Source: Lihuaxuella thermophila
GTDB taxonomy: Bacteria > Bacillota > Bacilli > Thermoactinomycetales > Thermoactinomycetaceae
DNA length: 64,000 nucleotides
Assembly (NCBI RefSeq): GCF_900110165.1
Contig: NZ_FOCQ01000008.1
Location: 124,001 to 188,000 of the forward strand
Reading direction: 5' to 3'
Position 1 is the stretch's first letter, and the number at the start of each line of letters is the position of its first letter. The notes under the pieces are model-generated. The model was not told the origin of the DNA. It did no database searches and saw only the letters and a program-made list of their open reading frames with translations. Of this stretch, positions 26,425 to 36,029 are shown piece after piece. The translations under genes and the position numbers were made by a program.

Positions 26425-29304
26425 ATGACAACGGAAAACACAGCCAAAGAAAGTCCATGGCGGTATGTTGACGGACCCAATCTCGGATATATTCACGAAT
26501 TATACGAACGGTACAGGAATAACCCGGATTCGGTTGAAGAGGACTGGAAGCACGTGTTCGACCGATGGGGAGCCCCGCCTGTTTTGATGGGTTCCGGTGC
26601 CCGGCCACCCGGGGAGTCTCCGGATCTTGCAGCCCGTCCGGCGATGTTGAAAACAGCAGTTGCGGCCCAAAAGCTGGTCCAAAACATCCGTACTTACGGA
26701 CATTTGGCCGCCCGTATCAATCCGCTGGAGGAAGAGGCCGATGTAGATGCCCGTCTGATCGAACCGGCTGCGTACGATCTGACCGAGGAAGATTTAAAAA
26801 CGCTGCCTGCTGAAATCATTTGGCCGGAGAGAACAGAGGGGTTTCGGACCGCGATGGATATCATCAACCGGCTGCGGGAGATTTATACGAGATCAATGGC
26901 CTACCAGTTCACTCATGTCCATGACACCGAGGAACGGGAGTGGCTGAACCATATGGTCGAATCGGGAGTTATTCACCACAAGCTGTCAACGGAAAAACGG
27001 ATCGATTTGTTAAAGCGGCTGATTGAAGTGGAAGAGTTTGAAAAATTTTTGCACCGGACCTTCCCGGGCCAAAAGCGATTTTCTATTGAAGGAATCGATA
27101 TGCTGGTGCCGATGATCGATGAAATAATCTATGATGCAGCGCATGACGGGGTCCAACATGTCAACATCGGAATGGCGCACCGGGGCCGCCTCAATGTACT
27201 GGCTCATGTGTTGGGAAAACCCTATGAGGTCATTTTTTCCGAGTTTTATCACGCAGCCGACAAGAGCCTGGTTCCCTCCGAGGGGTCTGTTGGGATCAAC
27301 TACGGCTGGACGGGAGACGTCAAATACCATTTGGGAGCAGACCGGGAATACGATGAAGGGGATACGGTTCACGCCTGTTTGACCCTGGCCAACAACCCAA
27401 GCCATCTGGAATTCGTCAATCCCGTCGTAGAGGGATATACGAGAGCGGCTCAGGAGAGCCGTGACCGATCCGGGTATCCACAACAGGATGTGACGAAAGC
27501 GCTGGCCATCCTCGTACACGGGGATGCCGCTTTTCCCGGTGAGGGCATTGTTGCCGAGACGCTTAACTTCAACAGGCTTCGGGGTTATCATACGGGCGGC
27601 ACGATTCACATTATCGCCAACAACCAGCTGGGTTTTACGACTGAAAGCTCCGATGCCCGTTCCACCCGGTATGCCAGCGATCTTGCCAAAGGTTTTGAGA
27701 TCCCGATCGTTCATGTCAACGCGGACGATCCGGAGGCGTGCTTGGCAGCCGTTCATCTTGCCTATGAGTACCGGAGGCGTTTCCGAAAGGATTTCCTGAT
27801 CGATCTGATCGGATACCGCCGGTTCGGGCACAATGAGATGGACGATCCGGTGGCCACCCAGCCAAAGATGTACGATAAGATCAAAAATCACCCCAGTGTG
27901 CGTGTTTCCTATGCCAAGGCTTTGCAATCAGCCGGAGTAGTCACCCCGAACCGGGTGAAAGAGATGGAAGGAGAGGTGCAGGAACGGCTGCGGAATGCCC
28001 TTCAAAAGGCAAAAGAGAAGGGAAATCCGGAGCTGGAGGAAATGATGTCTCCGTCCCGGTCCGCTCCTTCGGAAGTGTCAGAGTTGAAGACGGCGGTTCC
28101 GGCAGAAACCCTGCGCGAGATCCATGCAGAGTTGATGGACACGACGGAGGATTTTAACATTTACCCGAAATTGGAACGGGTGTTGAAGCGGCGAGCGGAG
28201 GCTCTGGATGGTGAAGGAAAGGTGGATTGGGCACTGGCTGAGACCCTGGCTTTTGCCACCATCTTAAGGGACGGTACCCCAATCCGCATGACCGGACAGG
28301 ACACGGAGCGGGGCACTTTTGCGCAACGTCACCTGATCCTGCACGATCCAGAAACCGGACGTTCCTGCTGCTCTCTGCATCGCATCACACAGGCAAAGGC
28401 TTCCTTTGCCATCCACAATAGTCCGTTGTCGGAAGCATCCGTGTTGGGGTTCGAATACGGTTACAATGTCTTCGCGCCGGAAACTCTCGTGCTGTGGGAG
28501 GCACAGTACGGGGATTTCGCCAACGCGGGCTAGGTGATCATCGATCAGTTTATTTCTGCGGGCCGTGCGAAATGGAAGCAGAAATCCAGCCTTGTCCTGT
28601 TGCTCCCCCATGGCTACGAAGGGCAGGGGCCAGAACATTCCAGCGCCCGCTTGGAACGTTTTCTGCAATTGTCCGCCGAAAATAATTGGACTGTGGTCAA
28701 TCTGTCGAAGGCGGCCCAATATTTCCATATCCTCCGCCGGCAAGCGGCTCTGACAGGAAAAGAGGAAGCGCGTCCGTTGATCATCATGTCCCCGAAAAGC
28801 CTGCTCCGCAATGAACGAACGCGATCCCCCGTCTCAGCCTTTGAAGAAGGGCGGTTTATGAAAGTGTTGGAACAACCCGGATTGCCGGAATCAGCCGGAC
28901 GGGTGAAGCGGTTGATTCTCTGCAGCGGCAAGGTGGCGATCGATCTGGAAACCGAGTTGGAGTCGGATCACCATCAGCGGAACGGGTTGCACATCCTTCG
29001 CGTGGAGCAACTGTATCCGTTTCCGAAAGAGGAGATTGCGGCCGTCATACAACGGCTGCCCAATCTGAAGGAGATCCTTTGGGTACAGGAAGAACCGCGC
29101 AATATGGGTGCCTGGAGTTATATGGAGCCCCGCATCCGGTCTGTTGCGCCGGAAGGGGCGACCGTGGGATATGCGGGCCGTCCCGAGCGATCCAGTCCGG
29201 CGGAAGGTCTTCCCGATCTACACCACATCGAGCAAAAACGCATTTTGAGGAAAGCGCTGGATCTTGGTGAACCCCAAAACGGACAGGGGAGGGAACGGAT
29301 GTGA
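26425..29304 (+). pseudogene. odhA: 2-oxoglutarate dehydrogenase E1 interrupted by an in-frame TAG
   Basis: Thiamine-diphosphate E1 of the TCA-cycle 2-oxoglutarate dehydrogenase complex, about 959 codons, the usual length. Seen: WRYVDGPNLGYIHELYERY at the N-terminus, NIGMAHRGRLNVLAH, the ThDP/Mg region HGDAAFPGEGIVAETLNF, NNQLGFTT and, after the stop, [21 protein letters not shown] and [12 protein letters not shown]. The frame is open throughout except TAG at 28531-28533, in FANAG-stop-VIIDQF; the family has Gln there (CAG to TAG). The GTG right after it lacks a ribosome binding site. Stop or sequence error, the C-terminal pyrimidine-binding part would be lost. odhB follows with a 4-bp overlap. 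Confidence 0.88.
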
Positions 29305-30527
29305 TTGAAATTAAAGTACCTGAACTGGCAGAGTCGATAACCGAAGGAACGATTGCCCGCTGGTTGAAGGAAGAAGGTGACTCCGTCAGTGAAGGGGAGG
29401 TTCTGCTGGAGCTGGAGACCGACAAGGTGAACTTGGAAATCCAGGCCGAAAACCCGGGGATCTTGGAAAAGATCGTGAAACCAGCGGGGGAAAATGTGCA
29501 AGTCGGCGAAGTGATCGCGCATTTGAAGGAACAGACGGCCGGGAATACAAAAGAGGAAGAAACGGCCGAGAGGCGGAGGGAGGAACAGCCGGAAGAGAAA
29601 CCAAAATCCAGCCCTTCTGTACCGATCGCCTCGCCCGCTGCCAGAAGACGGGCGCGAGAGCATGGCATAGACCTGAACCGCGTACAAGGACGCGATCCAT
29701 TGGGGCGGATTCGAATGGATGATGTGGGCAAGCGGCCGACAGATCCGTCTCCCGCCAAAGAAGAATCGGTCACAAAAAGCGTCGCTCCCCGGGAAGGGAA
29801 GGATCGGCCGCCCGAAGATCCGATGAGGCCAGTGGAACGAAAGCGGATGTCCCGCCGTCGGCTGACTATCGCCAACCGGTTGGTCCAGGCTCAACACAAC
29901 GCTGCGATGCTGACCACCTTCAACGAGGTGGACATGTCAGCCGTCATCGACATACGCCGGCGCCGTAAAGAGGCGTTCCGCCAGCGGCACGAGGTGGGAC
30001 TGGGCTTCATGTCCTTTTTCACCAAAGCCGTGGTCGGTGCCTTGAAGGAGTTTCCTCTGCTCAATGCTGAAATCCGCGGCGAGGAAATCCTGATCAAGAA
30101 ATACTACGATATCGGGATCGCTGTGGCTACCGACGAAGGTCTTGTCGTTCCCGTTGTGCGGAATGCGGATCGCCTGAGCTTTGCCGGGATAGAACGGGAA
30201 ATCGCTTCCCTGGCTGAAAAAGCCCGTTCCAACACCCTTACCCTTGACGATCTTTCGGGGGGAACCTTTACGATTACCAATGGCGGTGTTTTTGGTTCCC
30301 TCTTATCCACCCCGATCCTCAATGCTCCCCAGGTGGGTATTCTGGGGATGCACACGATCCAAAAACGGCCGGTGACCCTGAAGGACGGCAGCATCGAAAG
30401 CCTCCCGATGATGTATATCGCACTCTCCTACGATCATCGGCTGATCGACGGGCGTGAAGCGGTCCAATTTCTCGTCAGGGTCAAGGAGATGCTGGAAGAT
30501 CCGGAGTTGCTGTTATTGGAAGGATAA
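29301..30527 (+). CDS. odhB: 2-oxoglutarate dehydrogenase E2, dihydrolipoyl succinyltransferase
   Basis: A 408-residue E2 core. The N-terminal lipoyl domain has [11 protein letters not shown] with lipoylated Lys42. A linker rich in Glu, Arg and Pro follows (about 80-110), then a peripheral-subunit-binding domain ([21 protein letters not shown]). The C-terminal catalytic domain has [15 protein letters not shown] and [15 protein letters not shown] with the catalytic His and Asp. GTG start overlaps the odhA stop (GTGA), with GGGGAGGG upstream. Its intact state beside a broken E1 is odd. A strong terminator follows. Confidence 0.95.
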   Translation: MIEIKVPELAESITEGTIARWLKEEGDSVSEGEVLLELETDKVNLEIQAENPGILEKIVKPAGENVQVGEVIAHLKEQTAGNTKEEETAERRREEQPEEKPKSSPSVPIASPAARRRAREHGIDLNRVQGRDPLGRIRMDDVGKRPTDPSPAKEESVTKSVAPREGKDRPPEDPMRPVERKRMSRRRLTIANRLVQAQHNAAMLTTFNEVDMSAVIDIRRRRKEAFRQRHEVGLGFMSFFTKAVVGALKEFPLLNAEIRGEEILIKKYYDIGIAVATDEGLVVPVVRNADRLSFAGIEREIASLAEKARSNTLTLDDLSGGTFTITNGGVFGSLLSTPILNAPQVGILGMHTIQKRPVTLKDGSIESLPMMYIALSYDHRLIDGREAVQFLVRVKEMLEDPELLLLEG

Positions 30528-30538
30528 AACCGCTGAGC

Positions 30539-30577
30539 GAACCCCTGCTTCCCTGAGGGAGCAGGGGTTCTTGTGTG
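30539..30577 (+). terminator. Terminator after odhB
   Basis: GAACCCCTGCT (30539-30549) pairs perfectly with AGCAGGGGTTC (30560-30570), followed by the T-rich TTGTGTGTTTTT. Confidence 0.85.
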
Positions 30578-30675
30578 TTTTTCGCGGGTTTCGCAAGCGG
30601 GGAGGGGAGGGAATCACTAACGGTTGAAACAACCGGGATCAGATCGGGAGCTACAGCAGGCGTTTTTTTCTGTGT

Positions 30676-30681
30676 TATAAT
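30676..30681 (+). promoter_or_regulatory. dapF -10 element
   Basis: TATAAT at 30676-30681, 35 bp before the dapF ATG. No good -35 lies 16-18 bp upstream, so the promoter call is tentative. Confidence 0.4.
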
Positions 30682-30716
30682 GATTTCTGCAATCGTAAAG
30701 AGAGAGAGGAAAAAAT

Positions 30717-31553
30717 ATGCGATTTACGAAGATGCACGGTTTGGGAAACGACTTTATTCTTGTATACAAGAACAGGAAGCCGAATGCGGAAGAAATGTCT
30801 GAATTGGCAGTGTCCCTCTGCAACCGGCATACGGGTGTCGGAGCAGACGGACTGGTCGTTATCTACCCGACGGATCGCGCGGATATTGCGATGCGTATTT
30901 TTAATGCTGACGGGACCATGGCCGAACAGTGCGGCAACGCTGTGCGATGTGTGGCCAAGTATTATTATGAACGCCTATCCGCGCAAAAAGAACAAATTAC
31001 GATCGAAACAAAAATAGGGGTACAGACCGTCTGGCTGCAAGCGGAAGACGGACGGGTTCATCAAGTCCGGGTGGACATGGGCGAACCTGTGCTCAAGCCC
31101 TCGGCGATTCCCGTTTGCGTCGGATCAGACAGGGCGGTGAACGAACGGATTGAAGTAAAAGGAAAAAGCTTTGTTTTTACCGGGGTATCGATGGGAAACC
31201 CCCATGCGGTGATCGAAGTGGAAGATGCGGCCAATTTTCCGGTGGAAAGATGGGGCCCATTTCTTGAAACCCATCCGGTCTTTCCGCAGAAAGCCAATAT
31301 TGAGTTTATCACCATCCACTCTCCGGATGAGGTAACCATGCGCGTTTGGGAACGCGGAGTGGGACAGACATTTGCCTGCGGGTCCGGAGCATGTGCGACG
31401 GTTGTCGCCGGGGTGCTCACAAACAAGTTAAACCGCCGGGCCGTGGTTCATCTGAAAGGCGGCGATCTTCATATTGAGTGGAATCAAGACGATAACCATG
31501 TTTACATGACCGGTCCGGCCGCGTTTGTATTTGAGGGAGAGTGGCGAAGGTAG
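30717..31553 (+). CDS. dapF: Diaminopimelate epimerase
   Basis: PLP-independent epimerase converting LL- to meso-diaminopimelate for lysine and peptidoglycan, cytosolic, 278 residues. N-terminal MRFTKMHGLGNDFILV is a family hallmark. The two catalytic cysteines are in AEQCGNAVRC (Cys72) and FACGSGACATVV (Cys221). NADGT and MGNPHAVIEV are also typical. GAGAGAGGA precedes the ATG. It is monocistronic here; the next gene is on the other strand. Confidence 0.96.
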   Translation: MRFTKMHGLGNDFILVYKNRKPNAEEMSELAVSLCNRHTGVGADGLVVIYPTDRADIAMRIFNADGTMAEQCGNAVRCVAKYYYERLSAQKEQITIETKIGVQTVWLQAEDGRVHQVRVDMGEPVLKPSAIPVCVGSDRAVNERIEVKGKSFVFTGVSMGNPHAVIEVEDAANFPVERWGPFLETHPVFPQKANIEFITIHSPDEVTMRVWERGVGQTFACGSGACATVVAGVLTNKLNRRAVVHLKGGDLHIEWNQDDNHVYMTGPAAFVFEGEWRR

Positions 31554-31657
31554 CGTTGGGTTTCCTGGTCGCCACTTCCCGATTGGAATCGGAAGCCGAG
31601 AAATGCCGGATCCTTTTCACGGGTTGAAGGACAGACGAACCGGCGCTTTTGCGGGAC

Positions 31658-32476
31658 TTATTGTTGCCGGTAAGCCTGATAGACCCGAAAGGCGAGTTGG
31701 GCCAGTTGCTCTTTTGCTTCCCGGTAGGAACAATCCTCGCTTAATGCCACCATAATAACTGCATGAGAACCTGTATACAGGATGCCCGTGTCGTGCAGTA
31801 CACGTGTCACCGTCCCTGTTTTGTGTGCCAGTTCCCATGCCGGAATGCTGCCGATGATATCCGGGTCTGTTTGAGGAAGAAGAGAAGGGAAACAATCCCG
31901 AATCTGTTGTTTCTTCAGAATGTTGATCATCTGCAAACTGGCATGATAAGATACCGCTTCCCCTTTGGCGATTTTTCGGTAACAGCTTGCGAGATCCCGG
32001 GGAGTGATTGTGTTTACACCTTCACGGTCGGCAGGCAGAATCATGAGCGGGTTGTAGAATCGGCTCCCATTCATGTTAAGTTCAGTCATCGCTTCATGAA
32101 TGGCATCTTTGCCTACGAGCTCAATGAGCAGGTTGGTGGCGGTATTGTCGCTTTGGATTATCATCAAGGTGGTCAAGTCGCGGATTGATACTTTGAGTCC
32201 GGGTGTCAGATGTTGAAGGACACCGGCTCCCCCCACTTGTGCTTCCGGAGTAAGGGTCATTTCGTCGCTGAGAGCGAAGCGGCCTTTCCAAGCTTCACGG
32301 AAAACAGCAACCATGATCGGAACCTTGATCACACTGGCGGCATAAAAAGAGTGGTCGCCGTTCCATTCCCAGCTATCGCGGGTTGTTAAGTCTTCAATCC
32401 ACACTCCCCATCTGCCGGGCAGTTTCAGTTTCCACTCTTCCAATTGCTCTCTTAGTTTTTGAAAAGGTTGAGCCAT
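31658..32476 (-). CDS. Class A beta-lactamase-like serine hydrolase
   Basis: A 272-residue member of the penicillin-binding-protein/class A beta-lactamase fold. SxxK: Ser48-Val-Ile-Lys51; SDN: Ser109-Asp110-Asn111; an omega-loop Glu (Glu152 in DREGVN) and KTG: Lys219-Thr220-Gly221. No signal peptide or membrane anchor is visible (MAQPFQKLREQLEEW), so it may act in the cytosol, unlike secreted beta-lactamases. Family members without a signal are usually annotated serine hydrolase; a resistance role is not supported. It ends near the dapF stop, convergent. Confidence 0.85.
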   Translation of the reverse strand: MAQPFQKLREQLEEWKLKLPGRWGVWIEDLTTRDSWEWNGDHSFYAASVIKVPIMVAVFREAWKGRFALSDEMTLTPEAQVGGAGVLQHLTPGLKVSIRDLTTLMIIQSDNTATNLLIELVGKDAIHEAMTELNMNGSRFYNPLMILPADREGVNTITPRDLASCYRKIAKGEAVSYHASLQMINILKKQQIRDCFPSLLPQTDPDIIGSIPAWELAHKTGTVTRVLHDTGILYTGSHAVIMVALSEDCSYREAKEQLAQLAFRVYQAYRQQ

Positions 32477-32506
32477 GTGTTTCCACCCCGCGTTACGTTA
32501 GCATAT

Positions 32507-33553
32507 CTATTTTCGGTCATATGGACCGACATGTGGATGTCTATGGCCAAATCTGAGCGGATGGTGATTCCGGTGCTGACTCACACTGATTCCATATTTT
32601 AAAAACGGCCACCCGAAGTACACCATTAAAAGGATCAACAAAAGGAGGGCAATCAGGTATTTGGTCCAATGCGGCCAGGGGGCGGGAGTCAGATAACCTT
32701 CAACCACTCCTGCAATCATAAACATAGGGATGACTCCAAGCATTAATTTGATGGTTACTTTCCCTTCTTGGATTAATGCATGACGCCTGGTGAGATCTCC
32801 CGGCACAAAAAGGCGGTATGCCAAGGAGAGTCCGGCCGCTCCCGAGATGAAGATGGCTGTTAATTCGATCACGCCATGGGGCCAGATAAATGCCCAAAAC
32901 TCAAAACTGCCGCCGGCCAGGTGATAAAGAGCAGCTAAGGCACCCAGCAGCATTCCGTTGAGAAAGAGGCTCCAAACCGTCCCGATTCCGAAGAGGATTC
33001 CCCAGGCGAAACACATAAACGCGACTTGAATGTTGTTGATCATGATTTCACTGGAAACAATCGCATGATCCCATTGCTGTTGGCCGATTTCTTCCGGATT
33101 GGCATGCGGAACGATTTCCGGAGGGAGGAAATACGATGCGTAATCCTGATTTAAATAGGTAAGGGCAAACGCAAGCAGAAAACCAGCAAACAACACGATT
33201 GCCGCAACAAAGAAAAAACGGGATCTCTGGTAAAACAAAAAAGGAAATTCAAACGTGAAAAAGCGCAAAACTTTTTTCGCATAACCTTTTTTAACCGTCC
33301 CATACAGGAGGTTATGAGCGCGAATAACAAGCTGATTTAAGTATTCAGTGGTTTCATGTTCCGGAAAATAGGTTTGGGCGTAGGCTAAATTCGAGGAGAC
33401 TTTGCGATACACAGCCCCCAATTCATCCAATTCAGCTTTATGTAAAGTGCCGTAAGAAAGCTGTTCCAAAAGATATTCCAATCGAGACCAGGTTTGCTGG
33501 TTCGACTTTACAAAGTTTCCTAAATGATTCGTTGATTTTATCACTTCTGACAC
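32507..33553 (-). CDS. SpoIIM-family multi-span membrane protein
   Basis: A 348-residue protein. A cytosolic helical N-terminal domain (about 1-110) is followed by about six membrane spans. NNIQVAFMCFAWGILFGIGT and FIWPHGVIELTAIFISGAAG are the conserved motifs of the SpoIIM/DUF95 family. GTG start after AAGGAGGTGA. Generic family members are widespread in Bacillales and often sit beside RDD-family genes, as here, so a strictly sporulation role is not implied. It diverges from the RDD gene. Confidence 0.85.
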   Translation of the reverse strand: MSEVIKSTNHLGNFVKSNQQTWSRLEYLLEQLSYGTLHKAELDELGAVYRKVSSNLAYAQTYFPEHETTEYLNQLVIRAHNLLYGTVKKGYAKKVLRFFTFEFPFLFYQRSRFFFVAAIVLFAGFLLAFALTYLNQDYASYFLPPEIVPHANPEEIGQQQWDHAIVSSEIMINNIQVAFMCFAWGILFGIGTVWSLFLNGMLLGALAALYHLAGGSFEFWAFIWPHGVIELTAIFISGAAGLSLAYRLFVPGDLTRRHALIQEGKVTIKLMLGVIPMFMIAGVVEGYLTPAPWPHWTKYLIALLLLILLMVYFGWPFLKYGISVSQHRNHHPLRFGHRHPHVGPYDRK

Positions 33554-33655
33554 TGCCCGTCACCTCCTTTTCAAGTGTACCATTTCGTCAGCGCTTTTTC
33601 ATAATATGCACATGAAATATAATATAATGAAATCACGGGTTTAAAGGAGGTTCTG

Positions 33656-34450
33656 ATGAAGAACTTTGTCATCATCCACACTCCCGAACATGTCCAAATC
33701 CCGTTTTCGACAGCCGGGATCGGGACGCGGGCTTTGGCAAAAATCATTGATTTTTTTTGCATGGGAACCGTTATGTTTCCGCTCGGCATGTTTGGCATGT
33801 TGATCTCAGAAATGGTTGGTCAGGATGACATGCCTTCCATCCTTCTGGCTATCATCATTTTTGTGTTATCTGCCATCCCGCTTGCATACTTTACCTGTAC
33901 CGAGTACTGGATGAAAGGACAGACGATCGGCAAACGGGTAATGAATCTTCGCGTGATCCAGGATAATGGGGGAAGCCCCGGTTTCCTCGCGGTTTTTTTG
34001 CGCAATCTGCTGCAATTGGCCGATTTATTGCCGGGATTTTATTTGCTGGGGATGGTCACCATCTTCATTCATCGCCAAGAAAAACGGCTGGGAGATATCG
34101 TGGCTGGTACTCTGGTGATTTATGAACACAAAAAGCCCAAAGAATTGGTTCTTGAATATTCAAGCCTTTTTCTCAGACAAGAGGAGATAGAAATATTTAA
34201 ACGGCTGGCGCCGATCTCCGGTGATCGTTTTCTGGTGCTTGAATCTTTTTTGCTGCGTCGACATGAATTACATAGCCGGGTGAGAAATGAATTGGCCGTC
34301 AAGTTGGTGCAAACTTTATGGCCGGAAATTCAAACAGACTCCGGTCATGAGGAAGCTTTTTTGGAAAAAATTTATCTGTATCTGAGAAATACAGCCTATC
34401 TGTCTGATGCTCCAAAATTGATCTCCGGATCCTTCCCCGTCGCCAGTTAA
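33656..34450 (+). CDS. RDD-family membrane protein
   Basis: A 264-residue protein with an N-terminal RDD domain: IPFSTAGIGTRALAKIIDFFC, then about three membrane spans (about 35-60, 75-95 and 120-145) with GKRVMNLRVIQDNGG and EKRLGDIVAGTLVI. A cytosolic tail of about 100 residues follows. AAAGGAGG before the ATG. It diverges from the SpoIIM-family gene, a common pairing whose joint role is unknown. Confidence 0.85.
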   Translation: MKNFVIIHTPEHVQIPFSTAGIGTRALAKIIDFFCMGTVMFPLGMFGMLISEMVGQDDMPSILLAIIIFVLSAIPLAYFTCTEYWMKGQTIGKRVMNLRVIQDNGGSPGFLAVFLRNLLQLADLLPGFYLLGMVTIFIHRQEKRLGDIVAGTLVIYEHKKPKELVLEYSSLFLRQEEIEIFKRLAPISGDRFLVLESFLLRRHELHSRVRNELAVKLVQTLWPEIQTDSGHEEAFLEKIYLYLRNTAYLSDAPKLISGSFPVAS

Positions 34451-34468
34451 CTTGCAAGAGCAGCAAAC

Positions 34469-34515
34469 GTAAAAGGGCTCCAGGGTGCAGATCGAGGGGC
34501 TCTTTTACCGTTTGT
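34469..34515 (+). terminator. Hairpin after the RDD gene
   Basis: GTAAAAGGGCTCC (about 34469-34481) pairs with GGGGCTCTTTTAC (about 34497-34510) using two G-T wobbles. The T-rich right arm supports a terminator. Confidence 0.6.
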
Positions 34516-34649
34516 TTAAAGTATTATTTGCAAAACAACATGCTTCATTGAAGAAATTTTTGAAAATATATGAAGGATTTGTCTGGGATACATAAAATAT
34601 TTACTAAAATAACGAACGTTTTTAATCCTTCACAGGAAGGAGAAGGAAG

Positions 34650-35606
34650 ATGAGTACCGATGACCTATTAAAAATCGCTGAGACCTTTGATAAAAATACC
34701 GGCTGGTTTCTCGATTTTTTGGGCTACTTTGTTGCGATTGGCCTGGTGGCTACTTTTCTTGTCCATTTTTATCGCTATGCGACCGGGCAAAGCGATTGGC
34801 TGGGCAGATCTACAAATGATACAAGTCAACTCACCCAGATCCAGCTGGATTCTTTGCGGAAAGAAAAAGAAGAGATTGAACGAAAAATGATTCAGCTGGA
34901 ATCCGAGATTCAAGATCTGGTAACCTTATTAAAGGAAAAGGAAGCGGATCTTGAAGAAAAAACACAAGAAGTCATTGAAATGGTACATGAAATTGAGACA
35001 ATCAAAAGCTTATACGAAGAGCTGGACGAAAAATATGATGACGAAACTTATGCGATGTCCCAGGTGATGTATACTGCCGATGAAGTTGCGTCCGCCATTG
35101 CAAACGAAGAAAATTTCAGGCAGAATCGCGCGGATATTTATATTAACTTACTGGATTATCTCATCAATACGATTAAGGGGTTTCGGGAAAAGAATCCAAG
35201 GGTAGTGATTCATATTAAACATCCCAAAAAAGATGATGTATTGGTTCATTATGCGCATTCCAGCGGCCATTCCCACCGGGTCAAGGATTATGAACCGCCG
35301 ATTGACAATAGCGCTGCCGGACGTGCATGGCGCACCAATGAAGTCTATTATGTTCCTGATGTGGAAGACCCGCAATATGAATATGACCGCAAAGCGCATT
35401 CCAATAAGTATTACAGAACCATTCTTTGTGTTCCGCTCAAAGCGGGCGCGGATCCATCAACCCGAATCGGGGTTTTGTCCATTACCGGCAAGCCGGTTGA
35501 TGCATATGAAAAAATAGAAATCGAACGCGTCATGTTATTTGCAAGGTTGTTGTATCCTCTCATTTATATGGACACCAAGATCAGGGAGGTTTCCACCTAT
35601 GGGTGA
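34650..35606 (+). CDS. Membrane-anchored coiled-coil protein with GAF-like domain
   Basis: A 318-residue protein. One hydrophobic segment (YFVAIGLVATFLVHFY, about 27-42) is followed by a long heptad-rich coiled coil (about 65-130, Glu/Lys-rich) and a C-terminal GAF-like sensor fold (about 150-300: DNSAAGRAWRTNEVYYVPDV, YRTILCVPLKAG, IGVLSITG). This suggests a membrane-tethered sensor or scaffold without an output domain of its own. CAGGAAGGAGAAGG precedes the ATG. A 59-residue protein overlaps its end and is probably a partner. Confidence 0.75.
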   Translation: MSTDDLLKIAETFDKNTGWFLDFLGYFVAIGLVATFLVHFYRYATGQSDWLGRSTNDTSQLTQIQLDSLRKEKEEIERKMIQLESEIQDLVTLLKEKEADLEEKTQEVIEMVHEIETIKSLYEELDEKYDDETYAMSQVMYTADEVASAIANEENFRQNRADIYINLLDYLINTIKGFREKNPRVVIHIKHPKKDDVLVHYAHSSGHSHRVKDYEPPIDNSAAGRAWRTNEVYYVPDVEDPQYEYDRKAHSNKYYRTILCVPLKAGADPSTRIGVLSITGKPVDAYEKIEIERVMLFARLLYPLIYMDTKIREVSTYG

Positions 35607-35778
35607 TTTTAAAATGGTCCCCGAGGAAGTGCGGAAAGAATTAAATCGACTGTACCGTGAAGGAGTGATTACCCGTAAACAGCTGATGAAACGAATGAAA
35701 AACGGACTGTTCGATCATGAGCGCCTTGCTGTAAAGGAGAAGTTCGAAAAGTTGATCGAAAAATATGATATTAAATAA
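35599..35778 (+). CDS. Small protein coupled to the GAF-domain gene
   Basis: A 59-residue charged, helical protein (MGDFKMVPEEVRKELNRLYR...). Its ATG overlaps the end of the GAF gene by 8 bp, with GGGAGGT 9 nt upstream, so it is translationally coupled. It has no Cys and no membrane segment. I do not recognise a family; a small partner or regulator of the GAF protein is inferred from position. A terminator follows 9 bp after the stop. Confidence 0.7.
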   Translation: MGDFKMVPEEVRKELNRLYREGVITRKQLMKRMKNGLFDHERLAVKEKFEKLIEKYDIK

Positions 35779-35787
35779 TGAAATTGA

Positions 35788-35816
35788 AAAAAACCGGCCG
35801 TTGAGCCGGTTTTTTC
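35788..35816 (+). terminator. Terminator after the GAF operon
   Basis: AAAAAACCGGC (35788-35798) and GCCGGTTTTTT (35805-35815) form a perfect stem with a 6-nt loop, 9 bp after the stop codon. Confidence 0.88.
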
Positions 35817-36029
35817 GCCTATTAAAACTGGTTTGCAAAATAAACTACTTGAATACGTAATCTCCTAACGGCAAAGAAAAAGACCACACAAGGGGTCGTG
35901 TGGAGATTAAATTAGCCAAAACATTTAGTTATGGGTTATTGGTCCGGAATAGCTATCAATTGAGCTAATTCCTCAGTTGGCATGGGATCCCGCTCAGTAT
36001 AATTGATGATAGCTCTCGCCTTGAATCAA

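Noticed and set aside
28534-29304. C-terminal odhA piece as an independent gene starting at GTG right after the stop
   Set aside because: No ribosome binding site before the GTG, and the sequence is simply the missing end of E1 in the same frame.
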